A DNA stretch of 64,000 bases from Avena insularis (GCA_023614405.1 CM042694.1:134111711-134175710), one strand, 5' to 3'. Positions 35,340 to 45,680 are shown, numbered from the stretch's first letter. A program made the numbers and translations. The notes: generated by a model from the sequence alone, not told the origin.

Positions 35340-35880
35340 GACCCTTGCTTCCGTGTCACCCCCTAGACAAAAAATTCAGCCGGCTTGCGGGTTTCGGGCG
35401 CGTGCTTGGGGTGGAGACCGGGTGAAAGTTTGAGCCCGTACTAGTTACGTAGAGATCTCGGGCATACTCGGGCATACAAGGCCAGGCGGGATAGTACGAG
35501 GTAGAGGCGGTTTGTATAGGCTGGGTCACGATCATGTATGAGACCAGTTGTGAGTCGTACGACACGTGGATGTAGAGGCGATCGTTTAAAATTAAAAAGG
35601 AAAATAATTTATTAACAAATGCTTGGAAGATACGCGTGTAATTTTTCTAATTTAACATACTTCCTCCGATCCTAATGAATATTCTTAGATTTGTCTAGAT
35701 TCGGATGTATCTAGTCATGTTTTAGTACTAGATATATCCGGATCTAGATAAATCTAAAAACAATAATTAGGATCGGATAAAGTAATATTTTCTTATATTA
35801 TCTAATGTTTTAATTTTTTAACAAACACCAACGATGCACCTAACATGTTTGAACAAACTGTCTCAGCTTACCGTGTATTG
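35340..35880. repeat. Left MULE terminal inverted repeat
   Basis: It pairs with 39638 down to about 39230: GACCCTTGCTTC, GGTGGAGACCGGGTG, GTAGAGGCGA, TAACAAAT, GTGTAATTTTTC, AATTTAACATA and, further in, TTTGAACAAACNGTCTCAGCTT. A Stowaway is inserted in this copy only. Confidence 0.8.
35660..35782. mobile_element. Stowaway MITE nested in the left MULE TIR
   Basis: The 123-bp element has inverted ends CTTCCTCCGATCCTAAT and ATTAGGATCGGATAAAG, flanked by TA (35658-35659 and 35783-35784). The right MULE TIR has the corresponding unoccupied site (AATTTAACATA directly joined to TATAATATTAT-like sequence), so this insertion came after the MULE TIRs formed. Confidence 0.85.
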
Positions 35881-36308
35881 CGTGGAAAACTGAAGAAAAC
35901 ATATATTTCAATAAATTGTGAAAAAGAAAAAAAAGAAATCAGTACCGGGAGCTAGACATTGCATACGGACATTTCAGCACACTTGTGGACATATGCTAGG
36001 GTCTAGATGGAAATTTTCGATGGATTCCGGCTTAGTAGATCTATGGGCTCATAAACTAGAGTTTCGCTAAAAAAGGACTACCGAAGGTCGGAATCTAATA
36101 AAAACTTGCATCTGACCCTAGCATATATCCACAAATGTGTTGGAATATCCGTAGATGCAATGTCTAACTCCCGATTCTGATTTCTATTTTTTTTACGGTT
36201 CATTGAAATACATTTTTCCTTCAAATTTCCACTCAACACACATGAGCTAAAACTGTTTATTCAAACACGTCAGGTGCATCATTGGTGTTTATTAAAAAAC
36301 TAAAATAT
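35813..36308. repeat. Foldback structure with about 190-bp arms
   Basis: The left arm (AACAAACACCAACGATGCACCT, about 35820 onward) is inverted at 36307 downward (AGGTGCATCATTGGTGTTTA). Inner blocks also pair, for example GACATTGCATACGGACAT with the reverse of ATCCGTAGATGCAATGTC, and CATATGCTAGGGTC with GACCCTAGCATAT. The left arm overlaps the inner part of the MULE TIR, so the right arm looks like an extra inverted copy of TIR-derived sequence. Confidence 0.75.
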
Positions 36309-36502
36309 TGAATAATACAACAAAATATTACTCCACATAAGGAAATTGATACTACTCCTCCGAGGGATGTCGATTGCATCCCCTGGTTCCTTCCCGTGAC
36401 ACGCGCGACACAGTGGGCCTACCATGTGTCCTTTTCATTTTCTCTCCATTAGCCATCGGGATCTTGCTGCACGATGTCGCCATTAGCCATCGCCACCACC
36501 GC

Positions 36503-36604
36503 GGGGATCTCCACCGCCGCCCACTACCACCCCCATGGGGATCTCCACCGCCACCCACTCCCACCACCATCGGGATCTCCACGGCCACTCACTCCCTCAC
36601 ACGT
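36503..36604. repeat. 34-bp tandem repeat, three units
   Basis: Units of the form GGGATCTCCACCGCC.CCCAC begin at about 36503, 36537 and 36571. They give mirrored low-complexity frames on both strands, which I do not treat as genes. Confidence 0.75.
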
Positions 36605-36610
36605 CGTTGG

Positions 36611-37093
36611 CCTCATATATCGCACCGCAGATGGCTGGCCGCCCTTGCCCCTCGTTCTACTACTCGCTGCCAATCGCAGCATCTGCCGTGGCCATTCCCA
36701 CCACAGTGGCGCACACCGTGGGGCCTGGCCGGCTAGGCCTGTGTTCTGCAGCGAGACCCTACTTGCCAATCAACCAGACGATCGCCACCGACCGCATGAT
36801 CGCCATCGGCAAGATCCTCTAGATCTTGCCGAGCAGCTACGTCCCGGCGGCGCGCCCAGTCACGCACAGCGTGATCATGCCGGTCGGCACGATCAACCTC
36901 TTCGTTGGCTTCACCGACGTCATCATCTCGGAGGACTCGGCGCGCATACGCGAGTCGCCACCGCGTGATTGGCTCTCTAAGAGTCAGGTCCGCACCATCC
37001 ATCGCCTCGCCTCCGAGTACGGCTCGGCCAACAGCAACATGACAGAGACCAGCGTGGCCATGGACGACGTGGCCTTCAACGACGACGCCGACT
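36611..37093 (+). repeat. Left arm of a 480-bp inverted duplication of a gene-like fragment
   Basis: On the plus strand it encodes, with one in-frame stop at about 36820, GRLGLCSAARPYLPINQTIA, ILPSSYVPAARPVTHSVIM, TINLFVGFTDVIISEDSAR and SQVRTIHRLASEYGSANSN. The right arm (37220-37700) encodes nearly the same protein on the minus strand. I do not recognise the protein. Conservation of the frame in both arms suggests that it derives from a real coding sequence, probably captured by the MULE. Transcription through both arms would give a long hairpin RNA. Confidence 0.75.
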
Positions 37094-37219
37094 CGGCGAC
37101 CCCGGCCTCAGTCGCCGGATCCATCACCGCCGCGTCGCCAGCCGGCTCCATCACCCAAGTCTCCAACATCGGGGATTTAGAGGATATGGATCACCCAAGC
37201 CTCAGTCGCCGGACCCAAG

Positions 37220-37700
37220 TCGGCGTCGTCGTTGAGGGCTGCGTCATCCGCGTCCACGCTGGTCTCGGCCACGTTGTTGTTAGCCGAGCCGTACACGGAG
37301 GCGAGGCGATGGATGGTGCGGACCTGACTCTCAGAGAGCCAATCACACGGTGGCGACTCGCGTATGCACGCCGAGTCCTCCGTGACGATGATGATGTCGG
37401 TGAAGCCAACGAAGAGGCTGATCGTGCCGACCGACATGATCACGCTGTGCGTCACCAGGCGTGCCGCCGGGACGTAGCTGCTCGGCAAGATCTGGAGGAT
37501 GTCGTCGATGGCGATCATGCGTCCGGTGGCGATCGTCTGGTTGATTGGAATGTAGGGTCTCGCCGCAAAACACAGGCCTAACCGGCCAGGCCCCACGGGG
37601 GGCGCCACTATCGTGGTAATGGCCACGGCAGATGCTGCGATTGGCAGCGAGTATTAGAACGAGGGGCAAGAGAGGCCAGCCATCTAGGTGCGAGATGAGG
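37220..37700 (-). repeat. Right arm of the inverted duplication
   Basis: On the minus strand it reads PGRLGLCFAARPYIPINQTI, ILQILPSSYVPAARLVTHSV, TISLFVGFTDIIIVTEDSA, then SQVRTIHRLASVYGSANNN. It is open where the left arm has a stop (CAG instead of TAG), so this copy is the better preserved. The arms are separated by about 126 bp. By eye the match is close, with scattered substitutions and a 3-bp indel. Confidence 0.75.
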
Positions 37701-38750
37701 GCAAAGACACTGGGTTTTACCGAGGTTCGCCCCCCGGAGGGTAAAGATCTACTCCTGCTAGATTGTATTGATGAGAGAGTATAATGGGCGAGCTCGGCAG
37801 CTAGGCGGCAAGTCGAAGGGGTGTATGATGGAACCTAAGTTATATGCGTGCCCTAGGGAGGTTTATATAGAGTCACCTCACTAGGGTTTACAGATCTACA
37901 ACCGAGTTGGATAAGGACTCGGAGGGTTTTGACCTAATCCGACTGGGCCTAGCTACGCTTCTGGCCCTTTAGCATCTAGTCGCATGGTTTCCTCTTGGGT
38001 CGCGGTCCAGTCACCGTCTTGCATGCCCACTCGTTGGGAGTATGATCCAGTAGGGAACGTCCTTCTGGGTATAGCCCACTCGGCATATCCCCATCATCCA
38101 TGGCCACTCACTCCCTCACATGTCGTTGGCCTCACATCTCCAACCACGACAGGCGTCATCCCCTGCTATCTCCATGAGAGTGCCCTACCGTCAGACCTCC
38201 ATGAGAGCACTCCATCGCCGATCGACGCCTCCATGAGAGGGCCTGCGCCGCCCCATGTTGGTCCTCTCTCTCGTCTCCCACCTCATGAGCTTGCCTCACC
38301 GCTGGCGACACCTCCTGTGAGCACGGCGCAACTCTGTGGCGGTGTTGCTGTGTTGCTATCAACGGCGGCCGTGCTCGGCCTCGTTTTCTTCTGACGGCGG
38401 TAGCATAATTTTTTTACTTTGGTTTTTCTATGATAGTGTACATTTTCTGCTACGAGGCCTCGGACAAAGTCTTCGGCGAAATCGGGTTTTTGCTACATCA
38501 GTGTATATTTTTTGCTACATTATTGTCGCTCGCCGTAGAGCCGCCCGCGCATTCCACCTTCCGGGGCCGCCGCCTCGGCCTCCACGAACTCAAACTCGAG
38601 ACCATGATCCAACTAACATTGCACTGAAAAGCCGGAGAATTGGACTAGGTAGGTCAACACATAGACTACAGTCATCAGGCCACACGATAGCCTACGAGAG
38701 GGGACCCTCCCTCCACCACCCGAGGTGATCACTATCCAGGTGTAACATTA
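37701..38750. other. Rest of the MULE gene-like segment
   Basis: 37701-37980 holds promoter- or leader-like sequence (CACTGGGTTTTACCGAGGTTC). At 38101-38137 GGCCACTCACTCCCTCAC and GTCGTTGGCCTCA repeat what is seen at 36582-36617, so the inverted block sits between two direct copies of that sequence. The remainder has GC-rich frames without a known domain. Confidence 0.4.
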
Positions 38751-39085
38751 GGGTCAATTAGTGCCAAATCAAGCCCGGCCGCCTGCCAGGCACAGATCCA
38801 GCCAATTAGCACCGTCGTCATGCTGCTGCGCCATGGTTGTCCCTTGTCAGCACCGACCGAACTCGTCACCGTGCTATGTCAGTTGCCGCCATGAGCTGCG
38901 TCGCCGCCACCTTACTCCATGCAAGACGGCCCTCAGTCAAAACCGCATGCCGCTGCATAATAGCACCCTAGCCACGATGCCAGGGGACGGGCGTGCTGTT
39001 ACCACCGCCACACCAGGAACTAGGAACTCTCTGGCGAGGTCTAGTCTGTCTAATCTTTTTTGGACCGAACCGTTTTCTGCTACAT

Positions 39086-39187
39086 ATAGCAAAAGCGCGA
39101 CTATTTATAGCAAAAGCAAGACTATTTGTAGTAAAAGCGAGACTATTTAAAATAAAAGCAGGACTATTTGTAGCAAAAGCGGGATGA
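39086..39187. repeat. 21-bp minisatellite, about five units
   Basis: Units of (A/G)TAGCAAAAGC.NGACTATTT follow one another with a few substitutions. The array lies just inside the right MULE TIR. Confidence 0.8.
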
Positions 39188-39229
39188 AAAGATCGGAAAA
39201 AGACCTAACCATTGATCTGGTTCGATCGG

Positions 39230-39638
39230 ACGGCTGGGACCCTAGGCACTGTCCGAAGCTGAGACTGTTTGTTCAAACTTCAAACATTATCGTTTGTTAT
39301 AATATTATAGAGTATGTTAAATTGGAAAAATTACACAAACATATCTGCCATGTATTTGTTAATAGGTTTTGTTTTCTTTTTATTTAAAACAGTCGCCTCT
39401 ACGTCCACCTAGTAGTACTGACTTGCAATTGGTCTAGCGCACACACGATCGTGACCGTGACCGTGACCGTGGCCTGTACAAAGTTCTCTGCCTTCACCTG
39501 ATCGTACGACTCCGTCTTATGTCCAATCGTAGCTAGTACAGACTCTAAATTCCACCCGGTCTCCACCGAGAGCTTGCACCCGATACCCGCTAACAGGCTG
39601 AATTCCATGTCTAAGGGGGGGACACCGAAGCAAGGGTC
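39230..39638. repeat. Right MULE terminal inverted repeat
   Basis: It is the inverted counterpart of 35340-35880, ending GAAGCAAGGGTC at 39638. It contains a six-base direct repeat (GTGACC, about 39448-39472) absent from the left TIR and lacks the Stowaway. Confidence 0.8.
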
Positions 39639-39647
39639 GCGCTAGAG

Positions 39648-40049
39648 AGGAGGATGAATGCAAACCAAATGAACGGGTAAGTTGGCCTGTGGGACGACCA
39701 TGCCTTGGCTCGCCTTGGGGCATTGGTTGTGGATGAACATGGTATGTATGCAAGGCAATTAGGAGTGAGGCATTAGGGAAAATGGTGACATCGGGATTTG
39801 GGCTACTAGTCATTGCTTGCGATGACTCAGAAGTAGGACACTAGAATACCAGTAATATTTGGAATCGCCCAAAAAATCCAGCAGAAATAAATTGTATTTA
39901 TCATTTAATATACTACTAGCAAGGTGGTGCGAGGGCATCATCTTTACCGTGGTATAAGTATCTTATAAATATACTTTTCCTCCTACCTACCCAATTAATT
40001 GCAAATAATGCAGCCTTTTTTTGTTATGGATGCATCAATATTGTGTGCT
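39648..40049. other. Unassigned sequence
   Basis: At 39915-39935 ACTAGCAAGGTGGTGCGAGGG resembles the ACTAGCA..GTG repeat start noted at 17432. Nothing else was recognised. Confidence 0.4.
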
Positions 40050-40545
40050 CTCATAGGCAAGTTCCTGAACTATGCTAGCCCGTGACCATCCACGAGAAAC
40101 GAGCACATTCTTGAGGAAAGTAAGAACATCATGCCCAGGTCCAGTCTAAATGAAAAATAGTAATGCCATTTTGATCTATTTGACTTTAAGCATTAACGAT
40201 GGAATGTATAAGGTGATGTTCATAATAATCTTGCAAAGTACATGTACATGGGAAATAAATCATCTACCAGTTCTCCCGACTGGGGTTGATAGGAACGGAG
40301 TACAATGCATTAGTGTACAGATAAATAAAAATGACGTGACAAGGCATCGACATGTTTGTCATGTGCTGCCTCTATGGTGTGCACCACCGTCGCATAGAAG
40401 TAATATGCAGGGTAGCTAAGATGTAGGCTTCTTGAGTTGGTTCGAGTTGAGCATGCACATGCTAATCAACATGCAAGGCTCTTATTCTTCCTTCCTCTCG
40501 GAGTAGACTCTTCCTTTCTTGTTTCTGATCTAGGCTTGGGACTGG
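40050..40545. repeat. Diverged duplicated segment B' (pairs with 10905-11415)
   Basis: It is the direct-orientation partner of the segment at 10905, sharing GAACTATG, AAAGTAAGAACATCATGCCCA, TTTGACTT.A, CTTGCAAAGTACA and GGGAAATAAATCAT.TA. It is not transposon-like at its ends. Probably an ancient tandem or dispersed duplication. Confidence 0.7.
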
Positions 40546-40601
40546 GATGTATCAGAAATCCACCGAATGCTTAAGCTGACATTGGTTCTGCTAATATGCA
40601 G

Positions 40602-40799
40602 CTTCCGGTAGCAATTGACATCATTGTGATAGAACCTAATTCCGTGTCCCCTGCTTCCTCAGTTAGCATGCCTAGTGGATCCGTCGCAATAAGTGTGCTT
40701 AGAAACAATGGAAGTTCAAGCCCGGTATCCGCATGCACGTGCACATTTCTATTTCCGTTGGAACCGTGGAAATGCAAGAATAAAAAGATTCTCCCATAA
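40602..40799 (+). other. Exon-like island next to segment B'
   Basis: After an AATATGCAG acceptor the frame reads LPVAIDIIVIEPNSVSPASS and VSMPSGSVAISVLRNNGSSS before a stop at 40797. The hydrophobic IDIIVIEP block loosely recalls the last strand of RPA70 N-terminal domains, but I cannot confirm it. It may be the terminal exon of a dead gene. Confidence 0.25.
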
Positions 40800-40869
40800 A
40801 CTAGTTTTTTCTCCAAAATGGAGGATGTCCCCCGGTCTCTGCATAGAAGAGATGCATACAACCTCCTTT

Positions 40870-41390
40870 ATTAATTATTCAACAAACGACTGACAAAGAA
40901 TATACATTACAAAACCTGAAGCTTCCACATAACACCTACAAATCCGACAATGTGTGAAGATCATGTCAAAAGGGCCTATGCCCTAAAAATAATAAAATTC
41001 CACCATCAACTAAGAACCAGGAACATATCGCCTACCCCGGGACACCCTCTACGCTCATCTAGTTTAGCAGACTCGTAGAGAGCACCTCATGTACACACTA
41101 AAGATGCCGTCACCACCGCCTATTTTTTCCTTTATGTTAGCCGGCATGTTCAATTCAGTTACTTGCAAATAATGAATAATTTTTGTTCTATGTGCACTCA
41201 CTGGGTGGTGGCACGGAAGAAAATGTCTTTAAAACAAAGTATACTAGTAGTAGTTTGGAGGGGAGCCAGTTAACTTTCTATGTAGTACATACAGTGCTAT
41301 AACATAGAAGGGAAGCCATCCTTGACATACCATGTGTAATATGGAAGTGCAACTGAGTGTCCGCATGTGGCGGTGATGAAGGGCGGTTTG
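40870..41390. other. Unassigned sequence
   Basis: No coding sequence or repeat structure was recognised. Confidence 0.45.
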
Positions 41391-41394
41391 AAGC

Positions 41395-41665
41395 AAGGTT
41401 TCGGTTCTCGATTCGAGAAAGAATTTCTAGGGGGTTGGGATTTCCGGTTAACACGGTTATTAGAAAAAACCCAACCGATTACCAGACGAATTTAAAAAAA
41501 TTCTAGCTATGACAATATATTGAGGAATTTTGTTAAAATTTAAAAATGCTCAAAAAATGGGGGGATTTTTTGCCCGGTAAACCAGTTTCCCGAGGCTGCT
41601 CGGGATATCCTGTTACCGGGGCGGTAACCTAGTTTCGTGACCCGTAACCAAAACGCTGGTACGAA
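41395..41665. repeat. Possible small inverted-end repeat
   Basis: The left end GCAAGGTTTCGGTTCTCG and the right end CGTGACCCGTAACCAAAACGC are loosely inverted. The interior holds CCGGTAA/TTACCGG words. This resembles a common grass MITE class, but no target duplication is visible. Confidence 0.3.
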
Positions 41666-41803
41666 GTGTGTCCCTTTGCCCCAAATTTGCTAATGATCTA
41701 GGATTGTTCTTCATATTATATTCACATTTAGATCTGGCAAAGTGCGAGGAATACTAGCACTTGTTCTGTTTCCTTGAAATTGGCAAGGCGCCGAAGCGTC
41801 TTA

Positions 41804-43743
41804 GGCTGCTCATAGTGGTAACAGAGATGCCACCTAGACTAAAAAAGATGATGTAAACAATTAATGAAGAGAGAGACAAATGGAGTAACATAACATCACA
41901 CTTTCTAATACAAAATGTGTTGGGTCCGCAGCATAGAAAACAAAAAAATTTCTACGGTGTGAACTACACGCCAAGATCTATCTACTAGGTATAAAGCAAC
42001 GGGTGGACATACATCCAACGAGAACTTACCCTCATAGACAACGAGCTTTGTTAACGAGTAGGAACTCGTGGTTGATGTAGTCGTACACTTGCCGATCTCA
42101 AGGTCGTGATAAAGTCTAGCAGGTCCGGCTCCAGCACGTCCATCAGATCCAGCTCCAGCACCACCAAGTCCAGCACCGCAAAGCAGCGGTGCATCCGTGA
42201 TCGCACACACGTCCGGTACCCCGACAACCTCCGTCACTCGCTCCAGCAAAGCAGCGAAAGCAGCAACTCCTTTCCAGATAAAGCCACCAGGAACATGTAT
42301 CTTGCTAATCCGAGACCATGGGGAAATAATACTAGAGGGGGAGAGAGATCCTTCACAAGGAGGTGTGAGTGAGAAGTGAGGAGGGGGTGGCCTTTTATAG
42401 GAGGAGGGGGGGTGCCCCTCCTTCATGGCCGGCGCATGGAGGGGGTGACCCTTCACCTCCTCCATTCATGTGGTGGTAACCCCTCCACATTAAAATGCCC
42501 CTTCACATTCTCTTTTAAAGTCTCCACTTTAAATGCATTAAATTTCTCTAAATTTAATGCTCTCTCATTTAATAAAACTCTTTTATTATTTTTATTCAGA
42601 ATTTTGTTAATTACGTTAATTAACAAACATTCACATAAAACCCCTGCAACATTTCAATATTACATGTAGAACCAATTTCAGCATTTTCACCCGAAACAGT
42701 TTCGGTGTCTATTGAAATAATTCCAGCGCTTTGCAATTCTTTCGTTTGAAACATATGTGCTCCAAAATGGTGTCCGGTAACTCTTAAGTGTGTCACCCTA
42801 TGGTTCGCGAATAATGCAGACATGATTGAGACTCCTCTTAGATTAATAATCAGAAGCGGGACCTAGAGATCCATACTGACTCCTGCATATTCAACGATGA
42901 CTTCTGTGATCGTGTGAACCTTTAACGCTTGTAACTAAATATCTCTGTCCCGCGATATATTACATGTCCGAGATTCGATCATCGGTATCTCCATACCTAG
43001 TTTGATCTCATTACCGACATGCACTCTTTTCTCGTTCCCGTGATATAACATTCTAGTGATCACATCACTTGCTTGCAAGCTATTTCAATGTGATATCACC
43101 GAGAGGGCCCAGAGTATATCTATCCGTCATCGGGATTGAAAAATTCCACTCTTGATCCATGAGCCTCAACATAACACCTTCGTAGCACTGAACCCATCTT
43201 AATAGTCACCCTGTTACGATGTGACGTTTGATGTTATCAAGATACTCTTTCGGTGTTAGCAATTAACATGATCTTATGGTCTAAGGATAAAGATTACTTC
43301 GTATGATGTTATAGCAATATAAACATAATGACTTTGATCGTAATGCTATACTTCGGATGGATGTTCATCACATCATTCCACCAATGGTGTGACCTTGTTA
43401 TTAACAACATCCAATGTCCATGATCAGGAAACCTTGATCATCTTGTTAATCAACGAGCTAGTCTATAAGAGAGGCATAACTAGGACCCTTTTTTGTTTAT
43501 TAAACACACATGTATTGATGTTTCCGATCAATACCATTCTAGCATGTAAAATAAACATTTATCATAAACATGAAATAAGATAATAACCACTTTATTATTG
43601 CCTCTCGGGCATATTCCCTTCAAAATGCGTCTATAAAATAATGCTCTAAGTTACTAAACTAAGCTACTAACACTATGAAGTTATTAACTTAGAGTAGTAA
43701 CATGCATGTTACTACTCTAAGTTACTACCCACTATGACTAGCC
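41804..43743. mobile_element. Tourist/Harbinger MITE interrupted by a solo LTR
   Basis: Its inverted ends are GGCTGCTCATAGTGG and CCACTATGACTAGCC, flanked by TTA on both sides (41801-41803 and 43744-43746). The TIR is close to the GGCCAGTCACAATGG type of rice mPing. Without the LTR and one duplication copy the MITE is about 230 bp. No coding capacity. Confidence 0.85.
41918..43622 (-). repeat. Solo Copia LTR, minus strand, with exact 5-bp duplication
   Basis: It reads as the reverse complement of an LTR related to those at 18.5-29.9 kb, starting TGAAGGGAATATGCCC at 43622 and ending GCGGACCCAACA at 41918. AAATG flanks both sides (41913-41917 and 43623-43627), so this was a complete insertion reduced to one LTR by recombination. 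The TATA region reads CTATAAAAGG (42400-42391, minus). More diverged from the array LTRs than they are from each other. Confidence 0.9.
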
Positions 43744-43930
43744 TTATATATAGGACGCGCAACCTCAGACCTTGTTTTTCAATTTCGCTAGCGCTCGCGA
43801 TAAACATGAAGGTGGCCACCACTAGTTTTATTTAGGATCAAAATACAAATCCAATTCCACACGGCATTCACCACCTCACCGTCCAGGATATGAAATGCAT
43901 ACTATGTGGGCTGTAAAACCGTGTGAATTA

Positions 43931-44852
43931 AGAGCAACTTTAACAACAACTGCAAAATGCGGCAGCAGCAATATAACCGCCGGATGCGGCAACTCAGGGC
44001 AAAAAAAATCCTACAATAGATATCGCATCGTGGTTTTGTGCTGCATTTTTTGTGGCATCATGGCCACATGCTACATATTTGCGGCAGAGTGGGCTCTACT
44101 GCATCCCTTCTCCTCGCTCGTGCGCGCATCCAACTGACAACTGAAATTTCATTTCCCCCGCGCCACCACATCCACCTACCACTTCCGCCGAGTCACCACC
44201 TGCATATTCCACCGCCGTGAACCACCGCGCCACCGCCCAGCCACTGATTTTCCCCGCCAAGCGATCTCGTAGGTGCATAGCCCCATAGTAGATCTGATTC
44301 TATCCGTGGATTCGCCGTCGATTCTTCCACTACGCCGCCCAAATCGACGCACCGAAGGCTTCACCGGCGATCTTTTGCACCACAGCTTCCCTTCTCCTCC
44401 AGCTGCCCCTCATCTGCCACCAGCGCACCGCACGGAAGGTAATAAAGGCTAGATTTTGCCCCCTTTTCTTGTTTTAGTTTAGATTGTCGAATCCATCAAT
44501 TGTTTGTAGATGGTTTCACTCTCGTATTCAACTTCCAATGATGAGTATGACATGGATGAGGACTTTGTGTGGTACTTGATGAACTATTGGTAAACTATCT
44601 GTGTTGGCATGTAATAATTAAGTACCATTATAATTTTATATATTTGTACTATCATTTTATTGCAATTTTGTGTTCATATCTATCGAAAAAGTCTTGAAAC
44701 GAGGTGGTGGCACTGCAGTCGTGCCCCATTTTGCAGCAGCCGCTGGGGCTGCTGGTGCTGCAAAATACGGCAGCTGGTAAAGCGGCCGATGTTTTGCTGC
44801 CCCAAAACAGCGAACCTGCTGCCGTATTCTGCAGCAGTTGTTAGAGTGCTCT
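43931..44852 (+). mobile_element. Harbinger-like deletion derivative with transposase leader
   Basis: The ends AGAGCAACTTTAACAAC and GTTGTTAGAGTGCTCT are inverted, flanked by TTA (43928-43930) and TTG (44853-44855). The inside keeps a GC-rich leader, a GAAG|GTAATA donor at about 44439, a TTTGTAG acceptor at 44510 and a short frame MVSLSYSTSNDEYDMDEDF ending after about 27 codons. That acidic start resembles the N terminus of plant PIF/Harbinger transposase-type genes. The catalytic part is gone. Inner TGCNGCATTTTGCAGCAG-type words near both ends also pair. Confidence 0.6.
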
Positions 44853-44961
44853 TTGACTTCCTCATAAGAAAAATAGACACTTCCATACAGCTGCAGAAAT
44901 AAGACAACCTCATCTGTGGGATATTTGGTTAACATTATTTGGGACGTATTGGTGTGTTCTA

Positions 44962-45131
44962 TTCCCTTTGTTTCAAAATATAACATGTTTTAGCTATTTC
45001 TGAAACATATGTATCTAGGCATATTTTGGTGTATGGTTCACTCATTTTTCTTTGAACCTACACACTGGAAGACATCTAGATACATGTGTTTCAAAAAATA
45101 TAAAACATCATATATTTTGGAACATAGAGAG
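44962..45131. mobile_element. Stowaway MITE
   Basis: The inverted ends TTCCCTTTGTTTCAAAATAT and ATATTTTGGAACATAGAGAG are flanked by TA (44960-44961 and 45132-45133). It is 170 bp and non-coding. Confidence 0.75.
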
Positions 45132-45529
45132 TATCTAACAGTGGGGAGAGCTCAAGGTGCGCACACATGCATCACATACATGTTTTTTATCCTTTTGTTC
45201 GCTTAATTGATTCATATGAGCTATATAACTCTTGGATGGATATTGCAAACATGGTTACATATTTGAGTTTCATTCCACTTGCAATTACACATGTCATTTT
45301 GTTCAAAGCTACGTCATGTAATGTGTCATATACTAGGGCCCTCTTAGTTAGGCTTATATTTTCAGGCATATTCTACTCAAACAAACTAATACTTGTCGTA
45401 CATGTATCCATCTCTTACATAGTAACCCAGCCTCTGGCTGTGGTCTGCGTATCGTGCCTTAGCAGCTACTGGGTCTACCAAGCTCGCTCATTCGGGAAAA
45501 ACCTACACTGGTTGTAGCCTACCTTCCTT

Positions 45530-45680
45530 CCGTGCAAGCCGGATTCACCAATTTTGTGCTAGTTCAAACGTCCAAATGGAAATATATACCATACTTGCCA
45601 CAGACTGATGCATGAACTCCTACTTCCCAAGTATTAGCACAAGGGTTGATCTACCCATTGCCTCCCAAGCCTAATCCAAC
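45530..45680 (+). repeat. Duplicated host-like segment, copy A3 (short)
   Basis: GCCGGATTCACCAATTTTGTG matches copy A2 near 33610. The frame ending LPIASQA (TAA at 45672-45674) matches the ends of copies A, A' and A2. The similarity fades after the stop. Confidence 0.5.

Larger units (their letters stand above)
35340..39638. mobile_element. Non-autonomous Mutator-like element (MULE) carrying gene-like fragments
   Basis: It is bounded by an exact 9-bp duplication GCGCTAGAG (35331-35339 and 39639-39647). Both ends start GACCCTTGCTTC and are inverted relative to each other for more than 250 bp, ending in related AT-rich sequence (AATTTTTC.AATTTAACATA). A 9-bp duplication with long TIRs defines Mutator-like elements. 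The 4.3 kb body has no recognisable transposase but carries GC-rich, gene-like DNA (36360-39000), including a large inverted repeat. This matches a Pack-MULE-type structure. Confidence 0.85.

Noticed and set aside
36503..36604. Possible CRISPR-like regular repeat
   Set aside because: Units are contiguous 34-bp tandem copies with no spacers, in a plant transposon.
36826..37581. Long plus-strand frame of 251 codons
   Set aside because: The first part is gene-like, but the second half is the antisense of the inverted right arm, so the frame as a whole is not one protein.
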